From: Legionella maioricensis
GTDB lineage: Bacteria; Pseudomonadota; Gammaproteobacteria; Legionellales; Legionellaceae
Direction of reading: 5' to 3'
NCBI RefSeq assembly: GCF_023618015.1
Contig: NZ_JAJKBJ010000013.1
Span: 28,185-92,184, forward strand
Length of the DNA stretch: 64,000 nt
Shown: positions 7,814 through 17,064 of the stretch, one piece after another
Numbering within the stretch: position 1 is the first letter of the stretch
Layout: each line of letters starts with the position of its first letter
Program-made: the position numbers and the translations under genes
The notes under the pieces: model-generated
What the model saw: only the letters and a program-made list of their open reading frames with translations
Told to the model about the DNA's origin: nothing
Database searches by the model: none

Positions 7814-10177
7814 ATGAAATATCTTTTATTAGGAGTAGGAGTTTTAACGCTAATGTCGCAGGGAGTCGTCGCAAAAACGTCACAACTCCCCCATATTCAA
7901 TCGCCTGCTGTCGCCCAACCCACTGCTTGTATTGGTTCGCAATTTAGCGCAACAGGAGATGAATATTGGAAGTCAGTTACTTTAAAGTTAACTAATAATT
8001 GCGATAAAGCGGTTGATTTTCAAAATGCCACGATATCTTTTAAGAGTAATACTGCAATAAGTACCGCATTTTGGGGTGATTTTTCCCCATTATCCTATCC
8101 GGATAATGCCTTAAACATTACTTCGCAAACACAAACGGATGGAACTTTTTTAGCTACCCTGAATCTGCATTTTCCTTCGTATCCTGGGGCCAATAGTAAA
8201 TTGCCAGTCGGGAGTTCGTTTCAAATACAATATGGAGTCAGTTCTGATGATCATATCTCAGGCAGTCTTAATGTTTATCTGAGCACCCCTGTAGCCACAG
8301 GTACTATCACTTTAAGCAATACCTCGAACCAACCAGTCAATGTGACTCAAAACTATGCTCTTGTTCATTTAACGATGAATGGTCAGCCGGTAAATGATGT
8401 GCAAGTACCTTGGAAAGGCACCATGATTTTAACCGGTTTAGCCGCAGGCAATTATAATGTAACACCGGAAAACATTTCAGATAGCAATGGTAATAGTTAT
8501 CAAGGAAATGCAGTTCCTAGTTCTATAGCCTTATCTGCAAATCAAACAGTTACTTCCAATTTGACTTATACTATGGTAAATCCGACAGGTAACATTAGCA
8601 TTAATCTGCAGGCCTTGCCCGGAGTCTTAAGCGGATACAGGAATAATCCAATGGTTCTTGTATCGCAAAGCCCGAACGGAAGTTCACTTTCTAAGTCCTT
8701 AGCCTGGAATACGTCTACCACCATTTCTAACCTGGTCAACGGCAGCACGTACAGTTTTTCTACGCCATCGATCAGTTACAATGGTTATAATTGCATGCCC
8801 ACTTTTAATCCAACAACTTTAGTGGCGAGTGCAAAGAGTACTCCATTGACTCACTTGACTTATCAATGCGTGCAAAGGCAGCAAGACTCAGTGACTTTGG
8901 ATGTTCAGGGAGCTCCCTCAACACTGACTTCTTTAAATGTTACTTTGACACCTAATGATAATTCTGCCCCAATAACTCAAACCATCAATTTAACCAATGG
9001 CGCCGGATCAAGTATTATTTCTTTAACTGACGGAGTTATTTATACGGTTAAAGCCGATGCTGTTGCTGGTTATGCAGCTAGTTTCTCACCGCAGCCATTG
9101 ACTGCAACTGCCAGTGCTGTCGAGACCATTACTTTATCCAAAACAACTCAAAGTAGCGGTCGTATCATTGGTTATGTACCTGGCTGGAAAACTCCGCCGA
9201 CAGCCCAATCCCTGGCCAATGCAGGTTATACTCATGCTTTAATTGCCTTTGGAGTGTTTAGCACTACTTCTCCTGGAGCAATCACTCCGGCTTTTGATAC
9301 CATCACTCCAGCCTATATTCAATCTCTGCACCAGGCGGGGATTAAAGTCCTCCTTTCTCTGGGCGGTGCATCAACCAGTATTGCTAATACCACAGTTGAT
9401 TTTCATCAGGTTTTAACTGCGGCATCTTCTCCATCTGTTTTCCAACAAACCTTTATTAATTCCTTACAGGGGCTAATCACTCAATATGGTTTTGATGGTT
9501 TTGATATTGATATTGAAAGCGGTCTTACTGCAGGGGGCACTTTTGCTCAACCCAAAGGAGATATTGCCGTATTAGCCAACATTATCAATACTATGTATAG
9601 CCAAAATCCGTCGTTGCTTATTACTATGGCTCCGCAAGTTGCCAATGTTGCAGCGACCAGCGGTTTTGATCAAACCTGGGGTAATTATGCTTCTTTAGTA
9701 ATGCAAACTCATAATTCTTTAGCCTGGGTAGGTATCCAGCTTTATAATACCGGTTGTGCTTTTGGTATTGATCAGATTTGTTATGGTCCCACTCCAACGA
9801 CTACTCCTGATTTTACTGTGGCTATGGCGACTGATTTGTTAGCGGATTGGCCTGCAACCGTCAATGGTCGTGCTACTGGGTTTCAACCTTATATTAGCTA
9901 TCTCAAACCCTCTCAGGTCGTCATAGGTTATCCTTCACCCAGTGCAAATGGAGCCAGTGATGGAGCGCCAGTTACTCCGACAACAACTATTATTCGTGCT
10001 CTTCAATGCTTAAAAACAGCAGTTGCCGGAGCTAGCAGTTGCGATACCTACATTCCACCTAAAGCTTATGGTTCTATTGGTGGCGTGTTTAATTGGGAAG
10101 TAACTTATGATCAGAATAATAATTTCAAATTCGCTACCGATCTCAAAAATTGCGTTATAAATGGAATCTGTAGTTAA
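7814..10177 (+). CDS. chiA: Secreted GH18 chitinase (ChiA type)
   Basis: Hydrolyses chitin outside the cell. The protein (787 aa) starts with a signal peptide (cleavage likely after GVVA near residue 20). It then has about 430 residues of beta-rich modules with short Asn/Thr/Ser-rich repeats, probably carbohydrate-binding or spacer domains, and a C-terminal GH18 barrel from about residue 450 (GRIIGYVPGWK). The catalytic motif DGFDIDIE is complete, with D561, D564, D566 and the acid E568. ChiA of L. pneumophila is a type II-secreted chitinase of similar size and layout, so the same export route is inferred. It stands alone; a long AT-rich stretch and a palindromic element precede it. Confidence 0.93.
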   Translation: MKYLLLGVGVLTLMSQGVVAKTSQLPHIQSPAVAQPTACIGSQFSATGDEYWKSVTLKLTNNCDKAVDFQNATISFKSNTAISTAFWGDFSPLSYPDNALNITSQTQTDGTFLATLNLHFPSYPGANSKLPVGSSFQIQYGVSSDDHISGSLNVYLSTPVATGTITLSNTSNQPVNVTQNYALVHLTMNGQPVNDVQVPWKGTMILTGLAAGNYNVTPENISDSNGNSYQGNAVPSSIALSANQTVTSNLTYTMVNPTGNISINLQALPGVLSGYRNNPMVLVSQSPNGSSLSKSLAWNTSTTISNLVNGSTYSFSTPSISYNGYNCMPTFNPTTLVASAKSTPLTHLTYQCVQRQQDSVTLDVQGAPSTLTSLNVTLTPNDNSAPITQTINLTNGAGSSIISLTDGVIYTVKADAVAGYAASFSPQPLTATASAVETITLSKTTQSSGRIIGYVPGWKTPPTAQSLANAGYTHALIAFGVFSTTSPGAITPAFDTITPAYIQSLHQAGIKVLLSLGGASTSIANTTVDFHQVLTAASSPSVFQQTFINSLQGLITQYGFDGFDIDIESGLTAGGTFAQPKGDIAVLANIINTMYSQNPSLLITMAPQVANVAATSGFDQTWGNYASLVMQTHNSLAWVGIQLYNTGCAFGIDQICYGPTPTTTPDFTVAMATDLLADWPATVNGRATGFQPYISYLKPSQVVIGYPSPSANGASDGAPVTPTTTIIRALQCLKTAVAGASSCDTYIPPKAYGSIGGVFNWEVTYDQNNNFKFATDLKNCVINGICS

Positions 10178-10202
10178 GCTGTGTCCTTAATATTAGATTA
10201 AT

Positions 10203-10236
10203 GTAGCCCACATTACGCTTCGCTAATGTGGGCTAC
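10203..10236. repeat. 13-bp-stem hairpin after chiA (dispersed repeat / terminator)
   Basis: Arms gtagcccacatta and taatgtgggctac form a perfect 13-bp stem around cgcttcgc, followed by ggtttt. It lies between the convergent chiA and hydroxylase genes and can serve as a terminator. The gtagcccacatt...aatgtgggctac form is the type of dispersed palindrome seen in many Legionella intergenic spaces. Confidence 0.65.
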
Positions 10237-10336
10237 GGTTTTCTCGCAAAGACGATATTGTTCCCTTAAGTAAGCCATGTAGCCTTGATGCAGCACAGCG
10301 AAATCAAGGTCTCTGCCCTGAAAAACCTCTTCTTTT

Positions 10337-11542
10337 TTACATCGCTAAAGAAGGCGAAGTCCTTGATGAACCAATATTGAAAAGCAAGTAATTACTTGCA
10401 AAAAATAACAAGCCAGCACTTAGGGCTAATAGCGGGTTATTCGCTAATAACTCCAAGCTGGTTATCACTACAGTAGTTCGTATTATTTCAATCAGCCGTA
10501 TGTTTAGATTGCCATTGGCAACCCTTCCAAGACCATAGATAGTAAGCAGAATTAATGATCCTGTCATCCAGGAGCTCAGTGAATGATTATTAAAAGTAAA
10601 AGATACGTAGACATATAAAACAATAATCAGGGCCAGATTTAAAAGCATATATAATTTGGGGGAATCACTATTTTTTTTACAAACCTGTTGTTTTGCAAAA
10701 ATAGCACCTTCTTTTTTTAATTGATGAACAATCCATTCTGGCGGCATAAAGAACGCACGAAGCAGATTTAATTTATTTTTTAGATGCCTGCCATAATAGA
10801 AAAGATCTTTAATCACTTTAATATTGGCGTAGAAGGGATTCCATGAATCCAGAGGCTCTGTTACTCCATATTCAACAGGAGTATTTTCTGCTTCAAAAGT
10901 ACCAAATAACTTATCCCAAATAATCAAGCTTCCCGCATAATTTTTATCAATATACTGCGGATTTTTACCATGATGCACTCGATGATGAGAGGGGGTGTTA
11001 AATACGTGTTCAAACCAACCCATTTTCTTAATGGTTTGGGTATGGATCCAGAATTGATAAATGCTGTTTAAAGAAGCCATAGTGACAAACATTGTGGTTG
11101 GAAAACCAATCAGGGCCAAGGGTAAATAAAATATCCATGAGGTTAGCGTTTGTAAATATCCCTGACGCAAAGCTACTGACAGATTATAGAGCTCACTTTG
11201 ATGATGAACTGAGTGACCGATCCAAAAGAAATTAACTCTATGACTGGAACGATGAAACCAATAATAACAAAAATCCACAGCAAGCCAGAGCAGAATCCAG
11301 GAAATGATGGAAAATGGGCTGAAGTGGAAAAAGGCATGATGTTCATACAAATAGTAATAGCTATAAATAAGGAGTCCTCTTATTGGAAGAGCGCCGATTT
11401 GTTCAAGAATACCACTGCAAAAATTATTTATTGAATCATTAAAGTAATATAAAGAGGCTCTTTTGTATCGAGATATAAAATATTCGAGTACGATTAGAAT
11501 AAGGAAAACTGGAGCAGCTAAAACGATAAAATTAATGCTCAT
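10337..11542 (-). CDS. Sterol desaturase / fatty acid hydroxylase family protein
   Basis: A membrane-bound di-iron oxygenase of 401 aa. After N-terminal hydrophobic helices it shows the family's histidine boxes: HRSSH, then HSVHHQ, and later HRVHHG, which bind the two irons. Further hydrophobic segments follow in the C-terminal third (about 290-390), making it longer than the core family. Members hydroxylate or desaturate sterols, fatty acids or lipid-linked substrates; the substrate cannot be told here. The ATG is preceded by AAAAGG. It is divergent from the MFS-ACP pair, so an involvement in the neighbouring lipid-type biosynthetic region is possible but unproven. Confidence 0.88.
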   Translation of the reverse strand: MSINFIVLAAPVFLILIVLEYFISRYKRASLYYFNDSINNFCSGILEQIGALPIRGLLIYSYYYLYEHHAFFHFSPFSIISWILLWLAVDFCYYWFHRSSHRVNFFWIGHSVHHQSELYNLSVALRQGYLQTLTSWIFYLPLALIGFPTTMFVTMASLNSIYQFWIHTQTIKKMGWFEHVFNTPSHHRVHHGKNPQYIDKNYAGSLIIWDKLFGTFEAENTPVEYGVTEPLDSWNPFYANIKVIKDLFYYGRHLKNKLNLLRAFFMPPEWIVHQLKKEGAIFAKQQVCKKNSDSPKLYMLLNLALIIVLYVYVSFTFNNHSLSSWMTGSLILLTIYGLGRVANGNLNIRLIEIIRTTVVITSLELLANNPLLALSAGLLFFASNYLLFNIGSSRTSPSLAM

Positions 11543-11651
11543 AACATCCTTTTAATAAATTTTAATGAAAGTTTTTATACTGATTTTTATACAATAACAG
11601 ATGATTTGTAAATGTAGCGATTGATTTTTAAACTCAATTTAAGGATAGGTG

Positions 11652-12887
11652 ATGCACCAGCAAAAAGATGTTCAGCAAAACAATCAAGTAGTCCAGCCTC
11701 TTGTAGTTTTTGTTATTTTACTGCTCATGACTTTGATGCAAATGACTACAGATCAATATGTTCCTTCGCTGCCTGCGATCACGAAAATCTTTCATAGTAA
11801 TCCTGCATCCATTCAATTAACACTTTCGATTTTTATGTTGGGCTTGAGTATTTCTCATGTTTTTTACGGGCCATTATCCGATAAGATTGGTCGAAAACCA
11901 CCACTAATGTTTGGCGTGGGATTAAGTGTGTTTGGCACTCTGTGTTGTTTCCTGGCCCCCTCGGTGAGTGTGTTGATTCTAGGGCGATTTTTACAAGGTT
12001 TTGGTATTGGTTGTTGTAATTCTGTAGGGCGCTCCCTGGTTCGTGATTTATTTACAGATAGAGTGTTGGCTAAAATTGGTTCCTATGTAGGCATCATCAG
12101 TATTTTTATAATGGCTGCTTCACCTACCTTGGGTGGATATATTCAAGAACAGCTGGGGTGGCGTGCCAATTTTTTATTTTTACTTATCTTTGGCATCATT
12201 GTTTGGCTTTTAGCGTTTGCTATTCTTCCGGAAACGAATAAAAACCTTAATCCTGATGCAATTAAAATGAGGGTAATGGGCCGCAATTATTTGAGTTTAT
12301 TACGCAGCAAGATTTTTTTAGGTTACACCCTCTGTGCTTGTTTTGCTTGTGCGGGTTTAGTTTCTTATCTCACTATTGCTCCTTTTTTATTTCAAGATAT
12401 TTTAGGCTTAACACCGCTGGAGTTTGGGCAATTAACCTTTTTTATTGCAGGGGCTATTTGTTTTAGTGGGGCTCTTAATAGCCAATTAGTCATGCATAAA
12501 GGCGTTTCTTATATGGTATTTATTGGCGTATTGTTTATGATCGTGGGCGGTTTCAGTATGCTCATTGCGGCTCTATGTGGAGTAAAACAAATTCTGTATA
12601 TTATGATTCCTATGGCTTTGTTTAGTGTGGGCGCTGGTTTTACTTTTATCAATGCATTCGCCGGAGCTTTTCATCCTTTCCCCCAAATAGCGGGCACTGT
12701 AGGTGCTTTATACGCCAGTATGCAAGATTTAAGCGCAGCATTTGCTAGTGGTATTATTGCCTTGTGTAAAGACCACGGACAGTATTCGTTAGCTATAATA
12801 TTACTTATTTTAGGTTTAAGTTCCTTGGCTGCATGGTATTATCTGGTTTTTAGAGAAGAGAGAGGAATTGATGAAAATAACAGATAG
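11652..12887 (+). CDS. Bcr/CflA-type MFS drug/metabolite exporter
   Basis: A twelve-helix major facilitator (411 aa). The Bcr/CflA branch is indicated by TDQYVPSLPAITKIF after helix 1, the loop GPLSDKIGRKPPL with the MFS signature, and GRFLQGFGIGCCNSVGRSLVRDLF. These proteins export drugs or small metabolites using the proton gradient. The ATG at 11652 follows AAGGA by six bases. The 3' end overlaps the start of an acyl carrier protein gene, so the two are cotranscribed and coupled. Given the surrounding biosynthetic genes, export of the local product is a reasonable guess. Confidence 0.88.
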   Translation: MHQQKDVQQNNQVVQPLVVFVILLLMTLMQMTTDQYVPSLPAITKIFHSNPASIQLTLSIFMLGLSISHVFYGPLSDKIGRKPPLMFGVGLSVFGTLCCFLAPSVSVLILGRFLQGFGIGCCNSVGRSLVRDLFTDRVLAKIGSYVGIISIFIMAASPTLGGYIQEQLGWRANFLFLLIFGIIVWLLAFAILPETNKNLNPDAIKMRVMGRNYLSLLRSKIFLGYTLCACFACAGLVSYLTIAPFLFQDILGLTPLEFGQLTFFIAGAICFSGALNSQLVMHKGVSYMVFIGVLFMIVGGFSMLIAALCGVKQILYIMIPMALFSVGAGFTFINAFAGAFHPFPQIAGTVGALYASMQDLSAAFASGIIALCKDHGQYSLAIILLILGLSSLAAWYYLVFREERGIDENNR

Positions 12888-13098
12888 TGAATTAAAAGAT
12901 ATCGTTTGCAAATTATCTGGCTCAAAAATAGATGAAATCCAGGGTGACACGGCACTTATTGAAGATTTGCATCTGGACTCTCTAAAGATTGTAGAATTAT
13001 TAGCCATTCTCAGTGAAGAATATAATTTGCCGGTGACTGAAGAGGATGCAATGAATTTTCATACTTATAAAGATTTGTATGATTTTACCCAGGCCTAA
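12871..13098 (+). CDS. Acyl carrier protein (coupled to MFS exporter)
   Basis: A small acidic four-helix protein (76 aa) with the phosphopantetheine site LHLDSLKIVELL, attachment Ser at residue 37. The length and the acidic helix after the DSL motif fit a discrete ACP. It starts inside the last codons of the MFS gene (ATG at 12871, MFS stop ending at 12887), which implies coupled translation. It is a second carrier protein besides the one at 15458-15694, so it may serve a separate loading step of the same pathway. The TTG just upstream is not needed. Confidence 0.9.
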   Translation: MKITDSELKDIVCKLSGSKIDEIQGDTALIEDLHLDSLKIVELLAILSEEYNLPVTEEDAMNFHTYKDLYDFTQA

Positions 13099-13112
13099 GT
13101 CAGTAGGCCAGG

Positions 13113-13695
13113 CAGGGCAGAAAAGATGTAGGTTGGCTCTGAAGCATCGCGAAGCCCAACAGCAAAGCTATCATCTACTACACGCCAAGATAATGCCACG
13201 ATTCTAATTTGTTGTTGGGCTTCGCCTAAGCTCAGCACCAACCTACACTCCATTCTGCACTCAGGGCAGAAAAGATGTAGGTTGGCGCTGAAGCACCGCG
13301 AAGCCCAACAGCAAAGCTATCCTCTACTACACGCCAAGATAATGCCACGATTCTAATTTGTTGTTGGGCTTCGCCTAAGCTCAGCACCAACCTACACCCC
13401 ATTCTGCATTCAGGGCAGAAAAGATGTAGGTTGGCGCTGAAGCATCGCGAAGCCCAACAGCAAAGCTATCCTCTACTACACGCCAAGATAATGCCATGAT
13501 TCTAATTTATTGTTGGGCTTCGCCTAAGCTCAGCACCAACCTACACCCCATTCTGCATTCAGGGCAGAAAAGATGTAGGTTGGCTCTGAAGCATCGCGAA
13601 GCCCAACAGCAAAGCTATCTCTACTACACGCCAAGATAATGCCACGATTCTAATTTATTGTTGGGCTTCGCCTAAGCACAGCGCCAACCCACACT
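13113..13695. repeat. Four tandem copies of a 149-bp palindromic element
   Basis: Units begin at 13113, 13262, 13411 and 13560, exactly 149 bases apart, and differ at only a few positions; the last is slightly shorter. Each unit is itself an inverted repeat: its outer arms (tgtaggttgg... and ...ccaacctaca) and inner arms (cgaagcccaaca and tgttgggcttcg) pair around an about 50-base loop. There is no open gene inside. The array fills the space between the convergent ACP and KAS III genes and can act as a strong bidirectional barrier to transcription. Confidence 0.92.
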
Positions 13696-13701
13696 ATTTA
13701 T

Positions 13702-14712
13702 TTAGATAACCTCTAATAAAGCACAGGCGGCGATACCTCCACCTCCTGCTGCAACTAGAAGGACTTTGTCTTTAGGCTTTAGTTTGGCGTGTTGTCTTAG
13801 ATTATCTAGAGCAATGCCAACACTGGAACCCGAAGTGTTACCTGTTTCTTCCACTGTTTTGACTACTTGCTCATCAGAAAAACCTAATTGTTTTGCTACG
13901 GATAATACTAAATTTTTATTGCCTTGATGGGGCACAAGCCATTGAATATCGGCAGGAGACATATTTAATTCTTTTAAGAAATCCAGGGCTGTGTCTACCA
14001 TGCCATGCACTGCTTTAACAAATAACGCGGTGCTTTCTTTAATAGTGATGTAAAATTGTTCGGGGTTAGTGCAATGTGCGGCAGGGAGGCGGGAACCACC
14101 TGCCGGAGTAGAAACCGCATCACTGACCTCTCCATCGGCAAACAAGGAAGAGGCGATAAAACGAAACTCTGCTTGTTCCGGATCTTGAGATACAATGCAG
14201 GCTGCTGCGCCATCGCCAAATAACACACTGGTGGTAAAATTGTTTTTATTTAAAAATTTAGAACGAATTTCACTGGCTATGAGTAATACCGAACCTAAAC
14301 TTGCTTGGGCAATTGCAGCACTGGTATGTAAGCCGACTACAAATCCTGCGCAGGCCGCGCCTATATCAAAAGCGCCAGCATTTTGCAGTCCAAGACGATA
14401 TTGGATTAAAGGACTGGTCGGTGGCGAGATATAATCTCCAGAAATCGTCGCGAGAATAATTTGAGTTATTTTATTTTTTTCCCGGGATTTTTCAGCAAAT
14501 AAATTTTCGGCGGCAAGAACAGCAAGATCACTACATGCTTGATCTTCATTAACCCAACGCCTGTTCTTAATACCTGTTGAAAAACCAATCACTGCAGGAT
14601 TTTGCGAGCTATTCATCCAATCCAGTACGTCCTGATTACTCATAATTTTTTCAGGAAGAGCGATGAAGGGACCTTTAAGATAAATGGGTTTTTCTGCACG
14701 TAATAAATTCAC
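13702..14712 (-). CDS. Beta-ketoacyl-ACP synthase III-like condensing enzyme
   Basis: A FabH-type thiolase-fold enzyme (336 aa) with a complete catalytic triad: C121 in GAACAGF, H262 in WLVPHQGN, and N292 in GNTSG. Such enzymes make a carbon-carbon bond between an acyl-CoA or acyl-ACP and a malonyl carrier, or in variant forms transfer acyl groups. It is the last gene of a six-gene minus operon and overlaps the SDR gene upstream by the four bases ATGA. A housekeeping FabH would sit with fab genes, so this copy is more likely dedicated to the specialised pathway. Confidence 0.9.
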   Translation of the reverse strand: MNLLRAEKPIYLKGPFIALPEKIMSNQDVLDWMNSSQNPAVIGFSTGIKNRRWVNEDQACSDLAVLAAENLFAEKSREKNKITQIILATISGDYISPPTSPLIQYRLGLQNAGAFDIGAACAGFVVGLHTSAAIAQASLGSVLLIASEIRSKFLNKNNFTTSVLFGDGAAACIVSQDPEQAEFRFIASSLFADGEVSDAVSTPAGGSRLPAAHCTNPEQFYITIKESTALFVKAVHGMVDTALDFLKELNMSPADIQWLVPHQGNKNLVLSVAKQLGFSDEQVVKTVEETGNTSGSSVGIALDNLRQHAKLKPKDKVLLVAAGGGGIAACALLEVI

Positions 14713-15461
14713 GATAATAATCCTTCTGAACGCATCAAAGGTAAACCTCCACTGACTGTTACCACTGAGCCGGTCATAAATGAACTTTTAGAAAGAAGGG
14801 GATCTGTTGTTTCAGCAACTTGCTCTGGTTCTCCCATAGCGCCTTGAGGGATAATTTGTGCCATTTTTTCTTGATAGAGTGGTTTTGTCCAGAACTGTTC
14901 TGTTCTGGAGGTTTTGATCAAACCGACGCGAAGAATATTGGATAAAATATTGTTGGCACTATAATCTACGGCCAAATTGAAAAATAAGCCTTCCAACGCT
15001 GCCTTAGCCGTGCAATAGGCACTATATCGGCTGGTTCCGGTGATGGATGACAGGCTTGAAATTAATATCAATCTACCAAATTTATTAGCCAACATGCCTG
15101 GTAGTAAGCGATGAATCAGCCAAATATTGCCGTGAAGATTATTATCAATGTAGGTACGCACTGCATTATAGGGCAGGGCGTGCAATTTACGCAGTTGAGT
15201 CACTCGAGTGAATGCATTGAGAATTAAACCGTCTATCGGTTCTTGCATTATTTTTGCCAAATTCTCTTCACAGGCTTCGGGCTCAGAGAAATTATAGACA
15301 AAACCGGTTACTGCCATCTTTTGTTGTTGGTAGTGTTCCAGAGTCTGCTGGAGACTTTGTTCACTGGAGCAGGTAATGATGATTTGATCGCCTGCGTGAA
15401 TACGTCTTTTGGCTATTGCCTGGGCAATGTCGGATGAGCCACCGGTAATTAATAGATTCAT
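14709..15461 (-). CDS. SDR-family oxidoreductase (ketoreductase-like)
   Basis: A classical short-chain dehydrogenase (250 aa) with the nucleotide-binding TGGSSDIAQAIA near the N-terminus, a catalytic Ser in LILISSLSS (about 135-139), and Tyr149/Lys153 in YCTAK. These NAD(P)H enzymes reduce ketones or oxidise alcohols. Placed between a KAS III and an ACP gene with four-base overlaps on both sides, it probably reduces the beta-keto group formed by a local condensing enzyme. FabG-type function is inferred from context; the protein is not close to housekeeping FabG in the motif after the first strand. Confidence 0.87.
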   Translation of the reverse strand: MNLLITGGSSDIAQAIAKRRIHAGDQIIITCSSEQSLQQTLEHYQQQKMAVTGFVYNFSEPEACEENLAKIMQEPIDGLILNAFTRVTQLRKLHALPYNAVRTYIDNNLHGNIWLIHRLLPGMLANKFGRLILISSLSSITGTSRYSAYCTAKAALEGLFFNLAVDYSANNILSNILRVGLIKTSRTEQFWTKPLYQEKMAQIIPQGAMGEPEQVAETTDPLLSKSSFMTGSVVTVSGGLPLMRSEGLLS

Positions 15462-15694
15462 TTTGCCCCCAATTCAGTCAAGTGTTTTTCTATGGTATCA
15501 ATAGATTCATAATGTTCTTTAACTAAGGGCATTACAGGGATTTTAATTTTGAACTCTCGTTCCAGCTCTATAATTAACAGCGCCAGCATCAGGCTATCCA
15601 GTCCTCCTTGTTCGAGGGTCACATGCTTGTCTTGAGGCAAGTTAATGAGTCCCACACGCTCTATAGCATTGCGAATTCTTTGAGTTAATGTCAT
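15458..15694 (-). CDS. Acyl carrier protein
   Basis: A discrete 78-aa carrier protein with the phosphopantetheine attachment site GGLDSLMLALL (Ser34), preceded by the usual N-terminal helix. It overlaps the ligase gene upstream (15691-15694) and the SDR gene downstream (15458-15461), so it is made in step with its likely partners. The two adenylate-forming enzymes in the operon are the natural candidates to load it. Its charge pattern differs from the other ACP at 12871, which suggests that the two are not interchangeable. Confidence 0.9.
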   Translation of the reverse strand: MTLTQRIRNAIERVGLINLPQDKHVTLEQGGLDSLMLALLIIELEREFKIKIPVMPLVKEHYESIDTIEKHLTELGAK

Positions 15695-17064
15695 TTTTTT
15701 TCCTTATGGTCATCGCTGCGAATAGTTAAAAGCAGTGTTTTCCTATCCGGTTTGCCATGTTGATTACGAGGTATTTTTTCAAGAAAACGAACTGAAATGG
15801 GTAGTTTTCTAGGTAATAGGTGACGTTGTATTCTCTCCAGTAATTGTTGTTCAGTCACAGAAACCGCGAGCATATTCTTTTCAAGACAGGCTAATAAACG
15901 AACGCCATAAAGTGCATCTTCTAAAGGCAAAAGAACAATTTCCTTAATCTCATCGAGAAGACACAGTTTTTGTTCTATTTCAGTAAGATTTACTTTTTCC
16001 CCACCTATATTGATCAAATTATCACGGCGTCCTTTAATGGCAACCAACCCTGAGGGTAATATCTCCGCTATATCACCAGTGTATAACCAGCCATTTTGCA
16101 CCTTTGAATTTTCTTCTTCGCCAAGATAACCCAACATCGTTTGACTGCCATGGATTAATAGTTCTTGATCTTCTGATAGCTTTATCTGCCAATCTCCGAC
16201 TGGATATCCGGCATACTGTTCCATAAAAAGAGGATCGTCACTTGAATAGGTAAGTACTCTGGGGGCGGCCTCGGTTAAACCATAGTTATTATAAATAATT
16301 GCATTGGGAAAAGTATGTTTTAAATCAGCACGTAAAGAAGTAGATAGCGGCGCGCCAGCAGAAATAATGGCTTTGATTTTGGCGGCGCTGTCAGGATAGA
16401 GGCTTGCCATTTTATTGATTGCTACCCAATGAGAGGGTACTCCGCTCCACATTTGCGGAACCTGATTTGTTTCCAACAGAGTTTTAATATCAGTAAACTG
16501 GGTAATCAAGTGGGTCGTTAGCCCGGTCATTAATCCCGGTAATAGTTGTCCGAGAAGGCCAAACGAGTAGGAAAGAGGCAAAAATAATAATTGCTCTTGA
16601 ACTTTGGAAAAGTCTAAGGCCTTAATCACTGCCAGGCAATTTGCTTTAATATTTTTTTCAGACAATTGAACGGCTTTTATTTGGCCAGTGGTTCCTGATG
16701 TGAAGAGGACCAACGCTAACTGGGGATGATGTTTAAGCTCATTATTTTCATAGTGCTCTAACAATTCCCCCTGAGCATTAACGGTCATGGCATGACCCAA
16801 AATGGCGATTCTGGTTTGTTTTTCTTCCTCAGACCACTGATTGGCAAAAAGAGCCACGGGGATCTTGTTTTTTAATGCGGCTAATAATTGAATAATGAAT
16901 TCGATGTCAGGAGTTGCCTGAAGGATGAGTATGGCTTTGGGCAGCATTTGCAATTGATGAGAGAAGCGCTCAATTTTTTGCTCCAGGAGAGCATAGGTAA
17001 TGGAGAGGTCTCCCAGTTTTATGGCTATTTTTTCAGGAACATCATTGGATAGAAACTGCATCAT
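15691..17064 (-). CDS. Acyl-AMP ligase / acyl-CoA synthetase-like enzyme
   Basis: A class I adenylate-forming enzyme (457 aa). It shows the ATP-binding LVLFTSGTTGQIKAV (A3 core), the NNYGLTEAAPR segment (A5), the YTGDIAEI motif (A7), KGRRDNLINIGGEKV (A8) and a C-terminal lysine in HGKPDRKTL (A10). These steps activate a carboxylic acid as the AMP ester and pass it to a thiol of CoA or a carrier protein. It is shorter than typical acyl-CoA synthetases. The next gene encodes an ACP, overlapping by four bases, so direct loading of that ACP is likely. Substrate unknown. Confidence 0.87.
   Translation of the reverse strand: MMQFLSNDVPEKIAIKLGDLSITYALLEQKIERFSHQLQMLPKAILILQATPDIEFIIQLLAALKNKIPVALFANQWSEEEKQTRIAILGHAMTVNAQGELLEHYENNELKHHPQLALVLFTSGTTGQIKAVQLSEKNIKANCLAVIKALDFSKVQEQLLFLPLSYSFGLLGQLLPGLMTGLTTHLITQFTDIKTLLETNQVPQMWSGVPSHWVAINKMASLYPDSAAKIKAIISAGAPLSTSLRADLKHTFPNAIIYNNYGLTEAAPRVLTYSSDDPLFMEQYAGYPVGDWQIKLSEDQELLIHGSQTMLGYLGEEENSKVQNGWLYTGDIAEILPSGLVAIKGRRDNLINIGGEKVNLTEIEQKLCLLDEIKEIVLLPLEDALYGVRLLACLEKNMLAVSVTEQQLLERIQRHLLPRKLPISVRFLEKIPRNQHGKPDRKTLLLTIRSDDHKEKK

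Noticed and set aside
7681..7947. 88-codon ORF overlapping the chitinase start
   Set aside because: It overlaps the chiA signal peptide region in another frame and has no family or ribosome site.
13113..13695. Possible CRISPR array
   Set aside because: The 149-base units are contiguous and whole-unit identical, with no distinct spacers, and no cas gene is present.
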